From positions 16,865,751 through 16,929,750 of the forward strand of contig NC_049992.1 of assembly GCF_000003815.2 (NCBI RefSeq): a stretch of 64,000 nucleotides of DNA, read 5' to 3'. Every line of letters begins with the position of its first letter. Position 1 is the first letter of the stretch. Shown one piece after another: positions 37,601 through 49,600 of this stretch. A program made the position numbers and the translations under genes. The notes below the pieces were generated by a model. The model had not been told where the DNA came from and ran no database searches. It worked only from the letters and a program-made list of their open reading frames with translations. Source of the DNA: Branchiostoma floridae (taxonomy: Eukaryota; Chordata; Leptocardii; Amphioxiformes; Branchiostomatidae).

Positions 37601-40600
37601 ACAGTCAAGTTTATTGTGCAACGATTGGAACAGTTTACGTGCGGGTGGGAGGGGGGCGTGCGTCTATATATGCAGCTGCAGGAGGTCCTGCAGGACATTT
37701 TCGATCGTAAGAGTAACGTACAATTTGAAAAGATAGTGATCATGAATTCGGACACATTGAAACATATTTCCAAGGAACGGTATATAGTTTTTTTAGTAAA
37801 ACCAGTGTGTGGGGATTGACGAGAATTTAGATAGTTTAATGGTGCACTGTGCTTGAGCCGATGCGAGGCATTATGCAGGGCATTTTTGATTGTAAAAATA
37901 TCGTACAAGTTGAAAAGATGGATCGGATTCTAATACATTAAAACATACATTTCCAAAGAATAGTAGAAAACAACGGATTGTAGCTAACTGTTAAACAATC
38001 AGCAAAGCAGTTGGCAAGATGTCACACCTGAACTTTTGTAGATTTTTGCTTTTTGTTGGTACTAGTAAGATGTTATGTGATCAAGACAATATTTTCTTTC
38101 TGTTTCAGTGACGCCTTAGACTGTTCTCTGCTATATATACAAGTGACACAGTAATATACAGAAACTTACAGCTAGCAAAAGTCTGTACTCAATAAGATTT
38201 TACACAGTACACATTTATACTTCTTCTGCTGAAATCTACGCATTACATTTTGCATCCAACCAAAGAGGTTTGAAAGAGAGTCCTTGATCCAACCAAATTA
38301 GACCTTGAGACCTATTAACAGATCATTGATCACTGTGCATTTTGCACATACCAGACTCAATCGTGCCACTGAGCACTGCATTTTGCACACACCAGACCAA
38401 TTGTGCCACTGAGCACTGTGCATTTTGCACACACCAGACCTATCGTGCCATTGAGCACTGTGCATTTTGCACACACCAGACCTATCGTGCCATTGAGCAC
38501 TGTGCATTTTGCACACACCAGACCAATCGTGCCATTGAGCACTGTGCATTTTGCACACACCAGACCAATCGTGCCATTGAGCACTGTGCATTTTGCACAC
38601 ACCAGACTCAATCGTGCCACTGAGCACTGTGCATTGTGCAAATAAAGTCAAGCAAAGAACACATATATTGTGAACAATGTGTGAATCTATTTTATCGGGA
38701 AAATACCACCAAGGTGACATCATTTTCAGTGGAGATAATAGAGGCAAACAATGCACTGCAAATGCTTTAATGGCAGTTGTTAACCACAGTACTTGCAGAC
38801 AAGCAATTACCTGGACAAGTACAGACCTTGATGGTGTACTTTTTCAAGGAGATGCACTATACACCTACATAAAACCATCACTAAGATCTGGTGTGGAGTT
38901 CCTCTCCGTTGATGATATTCCAGACTATTTGCAACTTTACAACAATACTGTACGTGTATCAATAAAAGAGTCTTACACTGGAGACATATTTGCCACAGAA
39001 GCAGTCTATCCTTATTACACCTTAAAGAAAGCCCTAGAAGCAGCATTTGCTGAATCCAACACTTGTCTTTTCATAACAGCACATGGAATAACTGGTTCAA
39101 CAGTAGCATTGTTGCACGCTGATAACAAGTATTCCGTTTATGACTCACATGCCAGAAGTCCCATACTAGCATTGCCAGATAGCCATGGCACTTCTACTTT
39201 AAGCATGCACAGTTCAAACAGCAATCTAGTTTCATTCTTGCAACACTTTAACTGGAACACACAATGCAATTTTGAGGTTGTCACAGTACAAGCAGAAAAT
39301 GTTTTCTTATCAGTTGAACCTACTGGTATACACATTATCAATCTGACTAGCAATGTTTCTTCTATGATTGAGTCAGAAAACTGCTTTCAAGTTCAACAAC
39401 AACACACATACACCTTGGTTAAACCAGAGTTTGTATCTACGAAAGAGAACCTACAACAACCAAACACAGCATTTCCATTTGCACCACATTGTAACCAAAG
39501 TACTGGGAAAAACATTGTGCCATGCACCACAAGCAAACATCCAAGTGCTATGCCAGAGAACAGGAATGAAGGCCTCTTGAATCAATTAGTAATGTCACCA
39601 AATGCAGCATCAAATTTAAATGATAAAAAAGTGCAAGGTCTTGCAATCCAAAGCGCAATATGCAAGGACAAACAAGAAAAACAAACCTATCAACAGAAGA
39701 CAGAGAGTCTTGCAGAACAAAGAACATCATACAAAGCAAAGAAAGCAAATGAGACCTGTGAGCAAAAAGCAGCACAGCAAAGAGCATCATATAAAGCGAA
39801 CAAAGGTTTCCAGCCAACTTCCCATAGATTTTAGATATAAACTTCTAGTTTAATAATGATGCACATTTTACTGGAACACAACATGAAATTTTGAGGTAGT
39901 CCTTCCAAATGCGCCCCGGCCAGCTTTTTTTAAAAGCTTTCTTGTTACAATTCATCCTCGCTTAAGACTTGTCCGTTGATAACTACACTACAATATAAAC
40001 TTTCAAGGATTGATAAACTTTCATATTTGTATCCACTGAGTTTTGCATCTACAACTGTATAGTCACTGAAACGTCTTTAGAGTTGCATGCTGTGCAGTCT
40101 TTCGCAAACTTTTTCAATGGTGCCTTGCTTAGCGAACTAGCTCTGAGATTTCTTGCGCTCCCATGGAAATGTGAAGCTATCTTACGCTTTAAACAGGCAT
40201 TTAGCCAGGCATGCGTCAACGCGTCATCTGGACGAACTTTTCTTAGAATAACAAGAAATTTGATGCCCCTGGACGCCCTTACACTTAGGAGAAAATCGTC
40301 TGACAAGCATGAAATTCTGATTGACCAGGGATGCTACCAGGACATCTGTGGTCACAGTCTTCTACTGTGACCTCTGGAACAGCATTTTTACCTCTTGGGA
40401 TACCTAAGAATGCATTGTTTTAACTTAAAATCATCAAAAACTCTGCACCATGGAAGGTGGATGCCCCCAGACCCCGCCTACAATAGTCACTTACCGCGAC
40501 TTACCAATAAGTTTGGACTCCCTATTATAAAATCCTAGCTAAAAGCCTGGCTTTAAAAGACTCTATCCTTAGAAAAAAAACAGTTGGTGGTTATTTGAAG

Positions 40601-43600
40601 ACTTGTTTTCTTGTACATCAACTGATGGATGAACAACAGTAAACTTACCCTGCTGCCCAGCTGCCAGGGTTCATCTTCTGCTGCTGCTGTTGTTGTTGCT
40701 GCTGGATCTGCTGACTGGCAGCCATCTGTTTCTGTCGCTGAGGGGAAAAAAGAACATCCATAAAGATTCAACAAGGATGTCCCGAAAGCTTCACGAAGGA
40801 CATCTCTAAAACTTCAAGAAGTTCATCCAAACAGTTTCAACTAGGACATCCCTAAAGCTTTAACAAGGACATCCCGAAAGTTTGAACAAGGACATCCCGA
40901 AAGCTTCAACAAGGACAATTAATAGATTTGTTTTTCTTCTTCTTTTCTTCTTCCAGTTTACTGTAAATGTATTTAAGTTCGCGGAGATTTAATTGATGGA
41001 CTTTTCGTGGTGGTTTTAATTTTGCGGTAGCACCATACACTGTAGTCTCTTACTGTTATGGAAAAATATTCGCCGTGGTTTAAAATTCGCGGTGAAGCGG
41101 CTGCCGTGAAAACTGCGAACATTAATCCACCGCGAAAGTTTCTGCATTTTAAGTATATCAGACAAAGCATCATGGATGGATGTCATTCTTAGAATCAAGT
41201 TTGTATATGTCTTGAGTAACACTGCTTCAACTGACAGACCAGAAAGATGTAATGCTATTCAGGGGCGGGTTAACCGGTACAGTGTAACCAGTACAAAACA
41301 GTTCTTCTTGGAATTGGAAAAAATCAGTGGACCTGAGTTTGGACCGATTAGAAAATTAGGTCTAGGTTCAGGTCTAGACCAGGACCTGGTGTTCTGGACC
41401 TGGACAGTACCTGAATTTTCTGTACAGGTACACATCCAGGGCTCGAAATTCATTTTTGGGATTAGTTGCACTGGTGCACCCAGCTTAAGAAATTGGGTGC
41501 ACTAAAAAAATGTTGGGTGCACCACTTAAATTTAAGTAATAACCTAATAATAAAACTTAGTTACAAGCTATTCAATTCTTAAACAAGTACCATGACAGAC
41601 ATTTCCATCATCTTTCTAACTAAGATGTTAAGAATATGATGTATACTAGTACACTTTGATATCTTTACATACATAAACCTAACAAAATATTTGGGTGCAC
41701 CCTGTGCACCCACAGAAAAAGATTGGGTGCACAGCTCCAATTTTGGGTGCACCTGGGTGCACATGCACCCAGTATTTCAAGCCCTGACACCCCTAATACT
41801 ATGGGATGTCTCTCACCTCTTCCCTCTGCTTCCTCTCCTTCTCCTCCTGCATCTGCTGAATCTGGGCAAGAGATGGCACAGTGGATGGGGCGGAGCTGGT
41901 CTGCTGCGCCCACAGGGAATGCTGGGACAGCTGCAGTGCAGGGATGGAAGGAACTTCTTTGTACTTTGTACTTGTACCAAAATTTAATCAAATGTCATAA
42001 AGCATTGAATTTTCACTGCAAGAAAACACCACAATCTATGCACCTGTGTTCTATGTCTCCTATGTGACTTACCAGGTTGGCATAAGTCTCCTATGTGACT
42101 TACCAGGTTGGCATAAGTTTCCTACGTGACTTACCAGGTTGGCATAAGTTTCCTACGTGACTTACCAGGTTGGCATAAGTCTCCTATGTGACTTAACCAG
42201 GTTGGCATAAGTCTCCTATGTGACTTATTAGGTTGGCATAAGTTTCCTATGTGACATACCAGGTTGGCATAAGTTTCCTATGTGACTTACCATTGTTTCC
42301 TATGTGACTTACCATTGCTTCCTACGTGACTTACCAGGTTGGCATAAGTTTCCTACGTGACTTACCAGGTTGGCATAAGTCTCCTATGTGACTTACCAGG
42401 TTGGCATGAGTTTCCTATGTGACTTACCAGGTTGGCATAAGTCTATGTGACTTACCAGGTTGGCATAAGTTTCCTACGTGACTTACCAGGTTGGCGTTCT
42501 GCATCTGCTGGCGTTGCTGTTCCTGGAGCCGGCGCAGGGCCTCCTGCTGCTGTCGCTGCTGGTCCCGCTGCCTCTGCAGCTCCTGCTGTCGGGCCAGCTC
42601 CTGACGCTGGAGGTCCTGCTGTCTCTGCAGCTCCTGCTGTCTCTGTAACTCCTGCGGGAAGAGATTCCAAACCTCAGCTCAATACTAGTCGAAACTCAGG
42701 GGAAATACACCCAGTAGAGGAGGAGATATCTCCTTTGTGTATCCTCCCTTTTTTCCTTGGTCGGAGGGTTCCTAATGTTCACTTTGGAGAATGTATAACC
42801 AAAAGGTTTCCTTATCGCCAATTAGAGACTGTGATGCCAAAGATAGAGTGGATAACAACCTACTGCCCATCCTATGGTCTAAAAAAGGCTATAGGACCTT
42901 CACTGTAAATTCATTTAGGTTTGCAGCACTTGCAGCACAATTTCACAACATGGTGAAAACCTAGGGTTTGAATAATCATTGTGTTCACAGTTAAAATGAT
43001 TACAATTAGTAGTAACACAATGGAACAGGTCGCTACAAAACCACCAAAGTCAAAACCTGTTGTTACTACAATCCCTGTAAATACAAAGCAGTTTTCCATG
43101 CAATATTCTGCAAATTGCACTCACCACCCATAAGGACTTACCTGCTGCCTTTGCATTTCCTTTTGTCTCTCCATTTCTTTTTGGCGCTCGATCTCACGTG
43201 CTCTCTCCATCTCCCTCTGCCGTTCGATTTCCTCTCGTTTCCTACGTTCCTCTTCTTCCCTTTTTCTTCTCTCTTCCTCCTCCTTCTGTCTGCGAACGGC
43301 CTCTTGTCTCTGCAATTAGAAAGAAGTGAGTCAAACACAACAAGAGGTAAGGCAAGACTAGTAATCTCTAGCTGTGGGACAGAGGAAAACAAACCCAGAC
43401 CCTTGAGAGGAATTTTTCCTGGATTGGGCATACGCCTAGGATGCATCCAGCACTACAGACCAAGCCCTAACCAGGAATACACAGGGTAGGGGAAAGAGAA
43501 GGCAGCCTGAAAACTGCTGGAGAAGAGAAACTGTAGAAAAAATAAGGAGTACAGATATCAGCAACAGCTGGCACAACCTAAGAAAGAAGACCCAAAGAAG

Positions 43601-46600
43601 AGTCCAATGGAGGAACATCATCATGTATGCTCAGATGAACCAAAAGCCCTTCAGTGTACAACACATGTGCTGTACAATAACACACATAAGTCCAGTGGAG
43701 GAGTGATTTTATTGTATGACAGTAAATACTATATAAAGCAAATTTAAAGCACATGCTGTTGAAAATTGTGTAGAAAAATAATGTGTACCAGTAATTACCT
43801 ATTCTAGCAACATCTTCACCACCGTAAATTCAGTTATCTTTGCAGGGACTTACAAACAATTCAAGATCTACATTAGACGTTATCTCTGACCTGTAATTCC
43901 AGCTCCTGCTGCCTCCTGAGTTCGTCTGTCTTCCGTCTTTCTTCTTCCTCCCGTCTCCGTCGACTGTCATCCTCCTTTTCTTTCTGCAGGCGAAGCTCAG
44001 CTTCTCTGCGATCCTTCTCCTCCTACAATTCAGAAAATCAACAATTTGATTTTGTTTGGTTGTCCTTCAATCTGCAATTCATATTGTATGTGTTCGATTC
44101 TTATAAAAACATTTCTTAGACCGCGATCCAAAGTTCTTTGAGAGCTGAAAGATGAAACAGCAAAGAAGAACACATTTTAGCTAGGGTGGTTGCCAAGGCC
44201 CACTTGTGATTGACATGTCCCCAACCAATCAAAATCAAAGAACAACATTCAGTAGTTGATACTGCGTGATTCGTCTGTCCCAAACCAATCAGAAGTTGGC
44301 AATCAGTGATTGGCCTCTTCCTAACCAATGAAAATAAAAGAACATCAGTCAGTAGTTGGTAATGTGTGATTGGTCTGTTCCTGACCAATCAGAAGTTAGC
44401 AATCAGTGATAGGCCTGTTCATAACTATAGTAATGAGAATAACAGAACATCACCCAGTAGATGGTTATTGAGTTTCTCATTAACAAACAGACTCTGATTC
44501 ACATAAGTCCACAGAAAAGAAAAGAAAGTCTTTGAAAAGCTAACCTTGTCCCTTTCCATTCTCTGAATGTCGTCCATGGAGGAAGCAGAGGACTTGGGTG
44601 GATCCAGGTCCCACACACTCCCGCCCTCCATCCAGCCGCCGGCCGGAGCGTTGGGCTGGCCCCAGATGGCCGTCCCCTTGTCTGGGGATGACGGACGACC
44701 GCGCTGGGGCTGGGGCTGAGGTGTGGGGTTGGGCTGAGGCGGAAGTTCCGCTGTGGGTGATCTGTAGCCATGTGTGAAGTGGGAAACTGATAAGCATCAT
44801 GAAAGTCTCTTGGGTCAAAATACTGAACTTTAAAGTCATCAGAAAAAATAACAAATACTGCTACACCAAAAACATAACCTTCTTGGCAAAGGTTATGAAA
44901 CAATTTACAACATAATGGAAATTCTAACTGCTTTGGAATGCTTCCTTCGTTCTATATCTTCTTTAAATTACGGTTCTTGGTGGCAAGTTTAAAAATCTGT
45001 TTTTTTTGGTACACTTTTGACAGATTAGCCAAAGAGGCTCAGTGGGCATCACGCCACCGTCATGGTGGGTATAATATTGTGTACCTTTCCAAAGGGAACA
45101 AGGTTGGGGCATGGCAAGTCACGAACCCAGACCTATTGGTTCTGAGTCAACCCTCTAGCTGTTTTGCCACACAGACCCAATTTTACACGTTGAGAGAAAA
45201 TGAAGAAGGATACACGGTGACTGACCTGTCCTGGGAAGACTGTTTTCTCTGATGCTGCAGCATCTGTTGTTGTAGCTGTTGGTATTGCTGTTGGAGCTGG
45301 GTCTGCTGCTGCTTAAACAGGGTCTGTAGAGAGGTAAGCAGGAAAACATGTAAAGCATTCATCCTCGGTGCAAAATACTTTTTGATAATAGAGCAATAAG
45401 GCCATGGCATTGCTTGCACTTTCAGCCAAGCAGGCCAAGGCAACAATACACTTATCGATAACTGTACTGGGTTCTTTTACATGCAGTGGTTTGATGCTCA
45501 TACAAGGGGCCACTGGCTTTATGACCACATTTGGGAGGATGAATGCAAGCCCTAACAGCCATATGGAGCCAGCCATACCTGTAACTGCTGCTGTTGTTGC
45601 TGCAGAGCGACCATCTGCCTCTGTACGTGTTGCTGGAGTCCGATGTTCCCCATGGTCTCCGGCTGCTTCAGCTGCTGCTGGAGCTGCTGGGACTGGGCCC
45701 TGTGGGAACACAAAACTTAACTGTCAACACCAGAATCTGTATATAAAACCTACCGTCCTTTGGCCACAAGTGGGGCAATTGCTGTTGTATTGAGGTCTCC
45801 TGAGTTAGCGCCAAATGGCAGCTGCTCCAGATCCTTGCGACAGTCATATCACGGTCACATGAGAATAGCGCCAAATCGTAGCCGCTGCAGACCCTTGTGA
45901 CAGTTGTATCGAGGTCACATGAGAATAGCGCAGAATGGCAGCTACTCCAGACCCTTGCGACAGTCGTATTTGTATATAAAACCTACAGTTTTTTCGCCGC
46001 ATGTGGACCAATTGCTCTTGTATTGAGGTAACCTGAGTAAGCGCTGAATGGCAGCCGCTCCAGGGCCTTATGATTTAGCCACACCTATATTGTAAGCTCC
46101 TCACAATTCAGCCCCTGGCTGCTAAAGTTTTTCCCCTAGGCCTAACCTGATAAATCCTGTCTGCTGCATGTACAGCATCTGCTGCTGCATGAGCTGCTGC
46201 TGCAGGTACTGCTGTTTCATCATGTGCTGCTCCAGGACAGACGCATCGATGGCGGGAGAACTGGACGCCACCGTCGCAGCGGGAGAGGCATTGGACGAGG
46301 TCGGCGCTGTGGAGGAGGCTGCGCTCGCTGCAGGATTGTTCTGTTTCAGGTACAGAAAAACAACAAAGTTGACGAATACCATAGAAACCAGAAAGGCTGA
46401 CATTTTATCAAGAGCAAATGCAGCACATTTCAGCCATCTCCCAGCCCATGCAACAATAGATTGTTCCAAAACTGAAAAAAAAACAACATCTGGGGTATTG
46501 GCCCAGTCTATCCTTGTAACAAATTTCAATTCATTCAGTCCAGAAACGACAGAGATGATTTGATTTGAAGATTCGTCAGGAGAAGAAAGAAGCAGAAACA

Positions 46601-49600
46601 TTACGAATACAATATATTTTAGTCATGAAATATAATAAAATTTGTCATAGTGTTACAAAGCCATAAAAGCACCACCAATTCCTACGTAAAGGATTTGCCA
46701 AACCACACAATTTGTCAAAGTGATATCATGATGTATGTGTTGTGACAGTTACCAATATCATTTGTGCATTAGGCCACAATTCTTATTCTATGGAATGAAG
46801 AAATGGAAAATGACAACAGAAAAACAACCTTGAAAAACAAAGATTGTCAATGACTCAAGTATATGTTGTCACTGAAACCAAATTGATTTTGGGGACCAAA
46901 GAAATGGAAACAGCATGGACACTTTTACCACATGTCAATGAGGTTCTATTTGATACTTTCAAGTGAAAACTATGATTTCCGAATTCTTCTTCTCTGAACT
47001 TTAAATCATAGTGGTGCAGCAAGACAATTTGAATTGCGGTGCTGAGTTTGCAACAGGTTGCTGCAGTAACATTATTCAACTGCTTAGGAAGATCCCTGAT
47101 TGTATCATATCAATATTACTAGATATAAGAATAGGGAGATTACGTTTCTCCCTACCAACAAGGGTGGCGGGGTAGGTCCGGGCATGAAAGGCACTCTTCC
47201 CCATCTCTTGATGAGTTCTCCCAGCGGCTGGAACCGCTCGTCGCACGCGCGTCGCACCAGGAGGGTCATGGTGAAGTAGCCTGCGGTGAACCACTCCGCC
47301 ATCTCCTGGGAGCTAAAGGGACCTGTGGGGAGAGAGGTGGACCCTCTTAGCAAAATGGTACATCCCAAACAACCACTCCGCCATCTCCTGGGAGCTAAAG
47401 GGACCTGTGGGTAAAGAGGTGGACCCTCTTAGCAAAATGGTACATCCTAAACAACCACTCCGCCATCTCCTGGGAGCTAAAGGGACCTGTGGGGAGAGAG
47501 GTGGACCCTCTTAGCAAAATGGTACATCCCAAACAACCACTCGGCCATCTCCTGGGAGTTAAAGGGACCTGTGGGAAGAGAGGTGGACCCTCTTAGCAAA
47601 ATGGTACATCCCAAACAACCACTCCGCCATCTCCTGGGAGCTAAAGGGACCTGTGGGGAGAGAGGTGGACCCTCTTAGCAAAATGGTACATCCCAAACAA
47701 CCACTCGGCCATCTCCTGGGAGTTAAAGGGACCTGTGGGGAGAGAGGTGGGCCCTCTTAGCAAAATGGTACATCCCAAACAACCACTCCACCATCTCCTG
47801 GGAGCTAAAGGGACCTGTGGGGGGAAAGGTGGACCCTCTTAGCAAAATGGTACATCCCAAACAACCACTCAGCCCCAACAACAAAATTCCATCAAAGGGA
47901 TGCTAGAACTGTAAAGATTTACACACTTATAGATGACTGTTTTTATGTCACTCTAATTCAACTACTGTAGAACACTTTTCCAAGTTAACATTGCATTTTT
48001 GATCTGTTGTGAGCGACCTACCCTGTATCTCTCCTTGTGGATCCTTGTAAAACCATTTATTCGCAGTCTCCTGTGTCATGGGTAGGCCCTTTGGTTGACT
48101 AGAAGTATCTTCTAACTTTTCATCATCTTCTGCTGTCATTGTTGCTACAAGGCTCTCTGCAGCCTGGAAGAGAAGAGAACACTTATTTGTTTGTTTCTTC
48201 TGTTCGAAACTTTGTTAATTCATGAAAGCTCAGATCAGCCCAAAGGCTGCTTTTCACTGACGTCATGAGGGAAGAGATAAGACAAATTAAATAACAGAGG
48301 TGCATTTTGCATCATCTATAGTCCTAATATGTCTATACACATATTTTACAGTTTGTTTTGGTTGTTTCTGTTACTTTAAGACTATAATAAGAGTCTCTTG
48401 AAGGAAGCCAGAGTTGGGGCTGTGCATATGTCTGGTGATAGACTGTTCCAGAGTTTGGGCTGTGCGCATGTCTGGTGGTAGACTGTTCCAGAATTGGGGT
48501 TATGCCTATGTCTGGTGGTAGACTGTTCCAGAGTTGGGGCTGTGCGTATGTCTGGTGGTAGACTGTTCCAGAGTTGGGGCTGTGTGTATGTCTGGTGGTA
48601 GACTGTTCCAGAGTTGGGGCTGTGTGTATGTCTGGTGGTAGACTGTTCCAGAGTTGGGGCTGTGTGTATGTCTGGTGGTAGACTGTTCCAGAGTTGGGGC
48701 TGTGCGTATGTCTGGTGGTAGACTGTTCCAGAGTTGGGGCTGTGCGTATGTCTGGTGGTAGACTGTTCCAGAATTAGGGTTGTGCTATGTCTGGTGGTAG
48801 ACTGTTCCAGAGTTGGGGCTGTGCGTATGTCTGGTGGTAGACTGTTCCAGAATTGGGGCTGTGTGTATGTCTGGTGGTAGACTGTTCCAGAGTTGGGGCT
48901 GTGCGTATGTCTGGTGGTAGACTGTTCCAGAATTAGGGTTGTGCTATGTCTGGTGGTAGACTGTTCCAGAGTTGGGGGTGTGCGTATGTCTGGTGGTAGA
49001 CTGTTCCAGAATTAGGGTTGTGCGTATGTCTGGTGGTAGACTGTTCCAGAGTTGGGGCTGTGCGTATGTCTGGTGGTAGACTGTTCCAGAATTAGGGTTG
49101 TGCTATGTCTGGTGGTAGACTGTTCCAGAGTTGGGGGTGTGCGTATGTCTGGTGGTAGACTGTTCCAGAATTGGGGCTGTGTGTATGTCTGGTGGTAGAC
49201 TGTTCCAGAGTTGGGGGTGTGCGTATGTCTGTTCCAGAGTTGGGGTTGTGCGTATGTCTGTTCCAGAGTTGGGGCTGTGCGTATGTCTGGTGGTAGACTG
49301 TTCCAGAATTGGGGGTGTGCGTATGTCTGGTGGTAGACTGTTCCAGAATTGGGGGTGTGCGTATGTCTGGTGGTAGACTGTTCCAGAATTGGGGCTGTGT
49401 GTATGTCTGGTGGTAGACTGTTCCAGAATTGGGGCTGTGTGTATGTCTGGTGGTAGACTGTTCCAGAGTTGGGGCTGTGTGTATGTCTGGTGGTAGACTG
49501 TTCCAGAGTTGGGGCTGTGTGTATGTCTGGTGGTAGACTGTTCCAGAGTTGGGGCTGTGTGTATGTCTGGTGGTAGACTGTTCCAGAGTTGGGGCTGTGT

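Larger units (their letters stand above)
36650..40648. other. GIGYF intron 22 (4.0 kb)
   Basis: The contents are the 60-bp duplication at 36,915, the foldback at 37,206, the 42-bp minisatellite and the C76-like ORF. A degenerate echo of ORF bases near 39,250 lies at about 39,858-39,898 (ACTGGAACACAACATG, AATTTTGAGGTAGTC). Bases 39,900-40,648 show nothing recognisable. Confidence 0.7.

Noticed and set aside
38298-38756. Frames of 80-152 codons on both strands
   Set aside because: They arise from the 42-bp minisatellite. No splice signals, start context or domain.
42057-42486. CRISPR-like regular spacing
   Set aside because: The whole unit is repeated with no unique spacers, and the locus is a eukaryotic intron.
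42447-42908. 153-codon plus-strand frame rich in Ala, Pro and Gly
   Set aside because: It is the antisense shadow of the Gln-rich GIGYF exon 20.
43115-43489. 124-codon plus-strand Leu/Phe-rich frame resembling membrane segments
   Set aside because: Antisense of the charged coiled-coil exon 19 (43,142-43,309) and its flanking intron.
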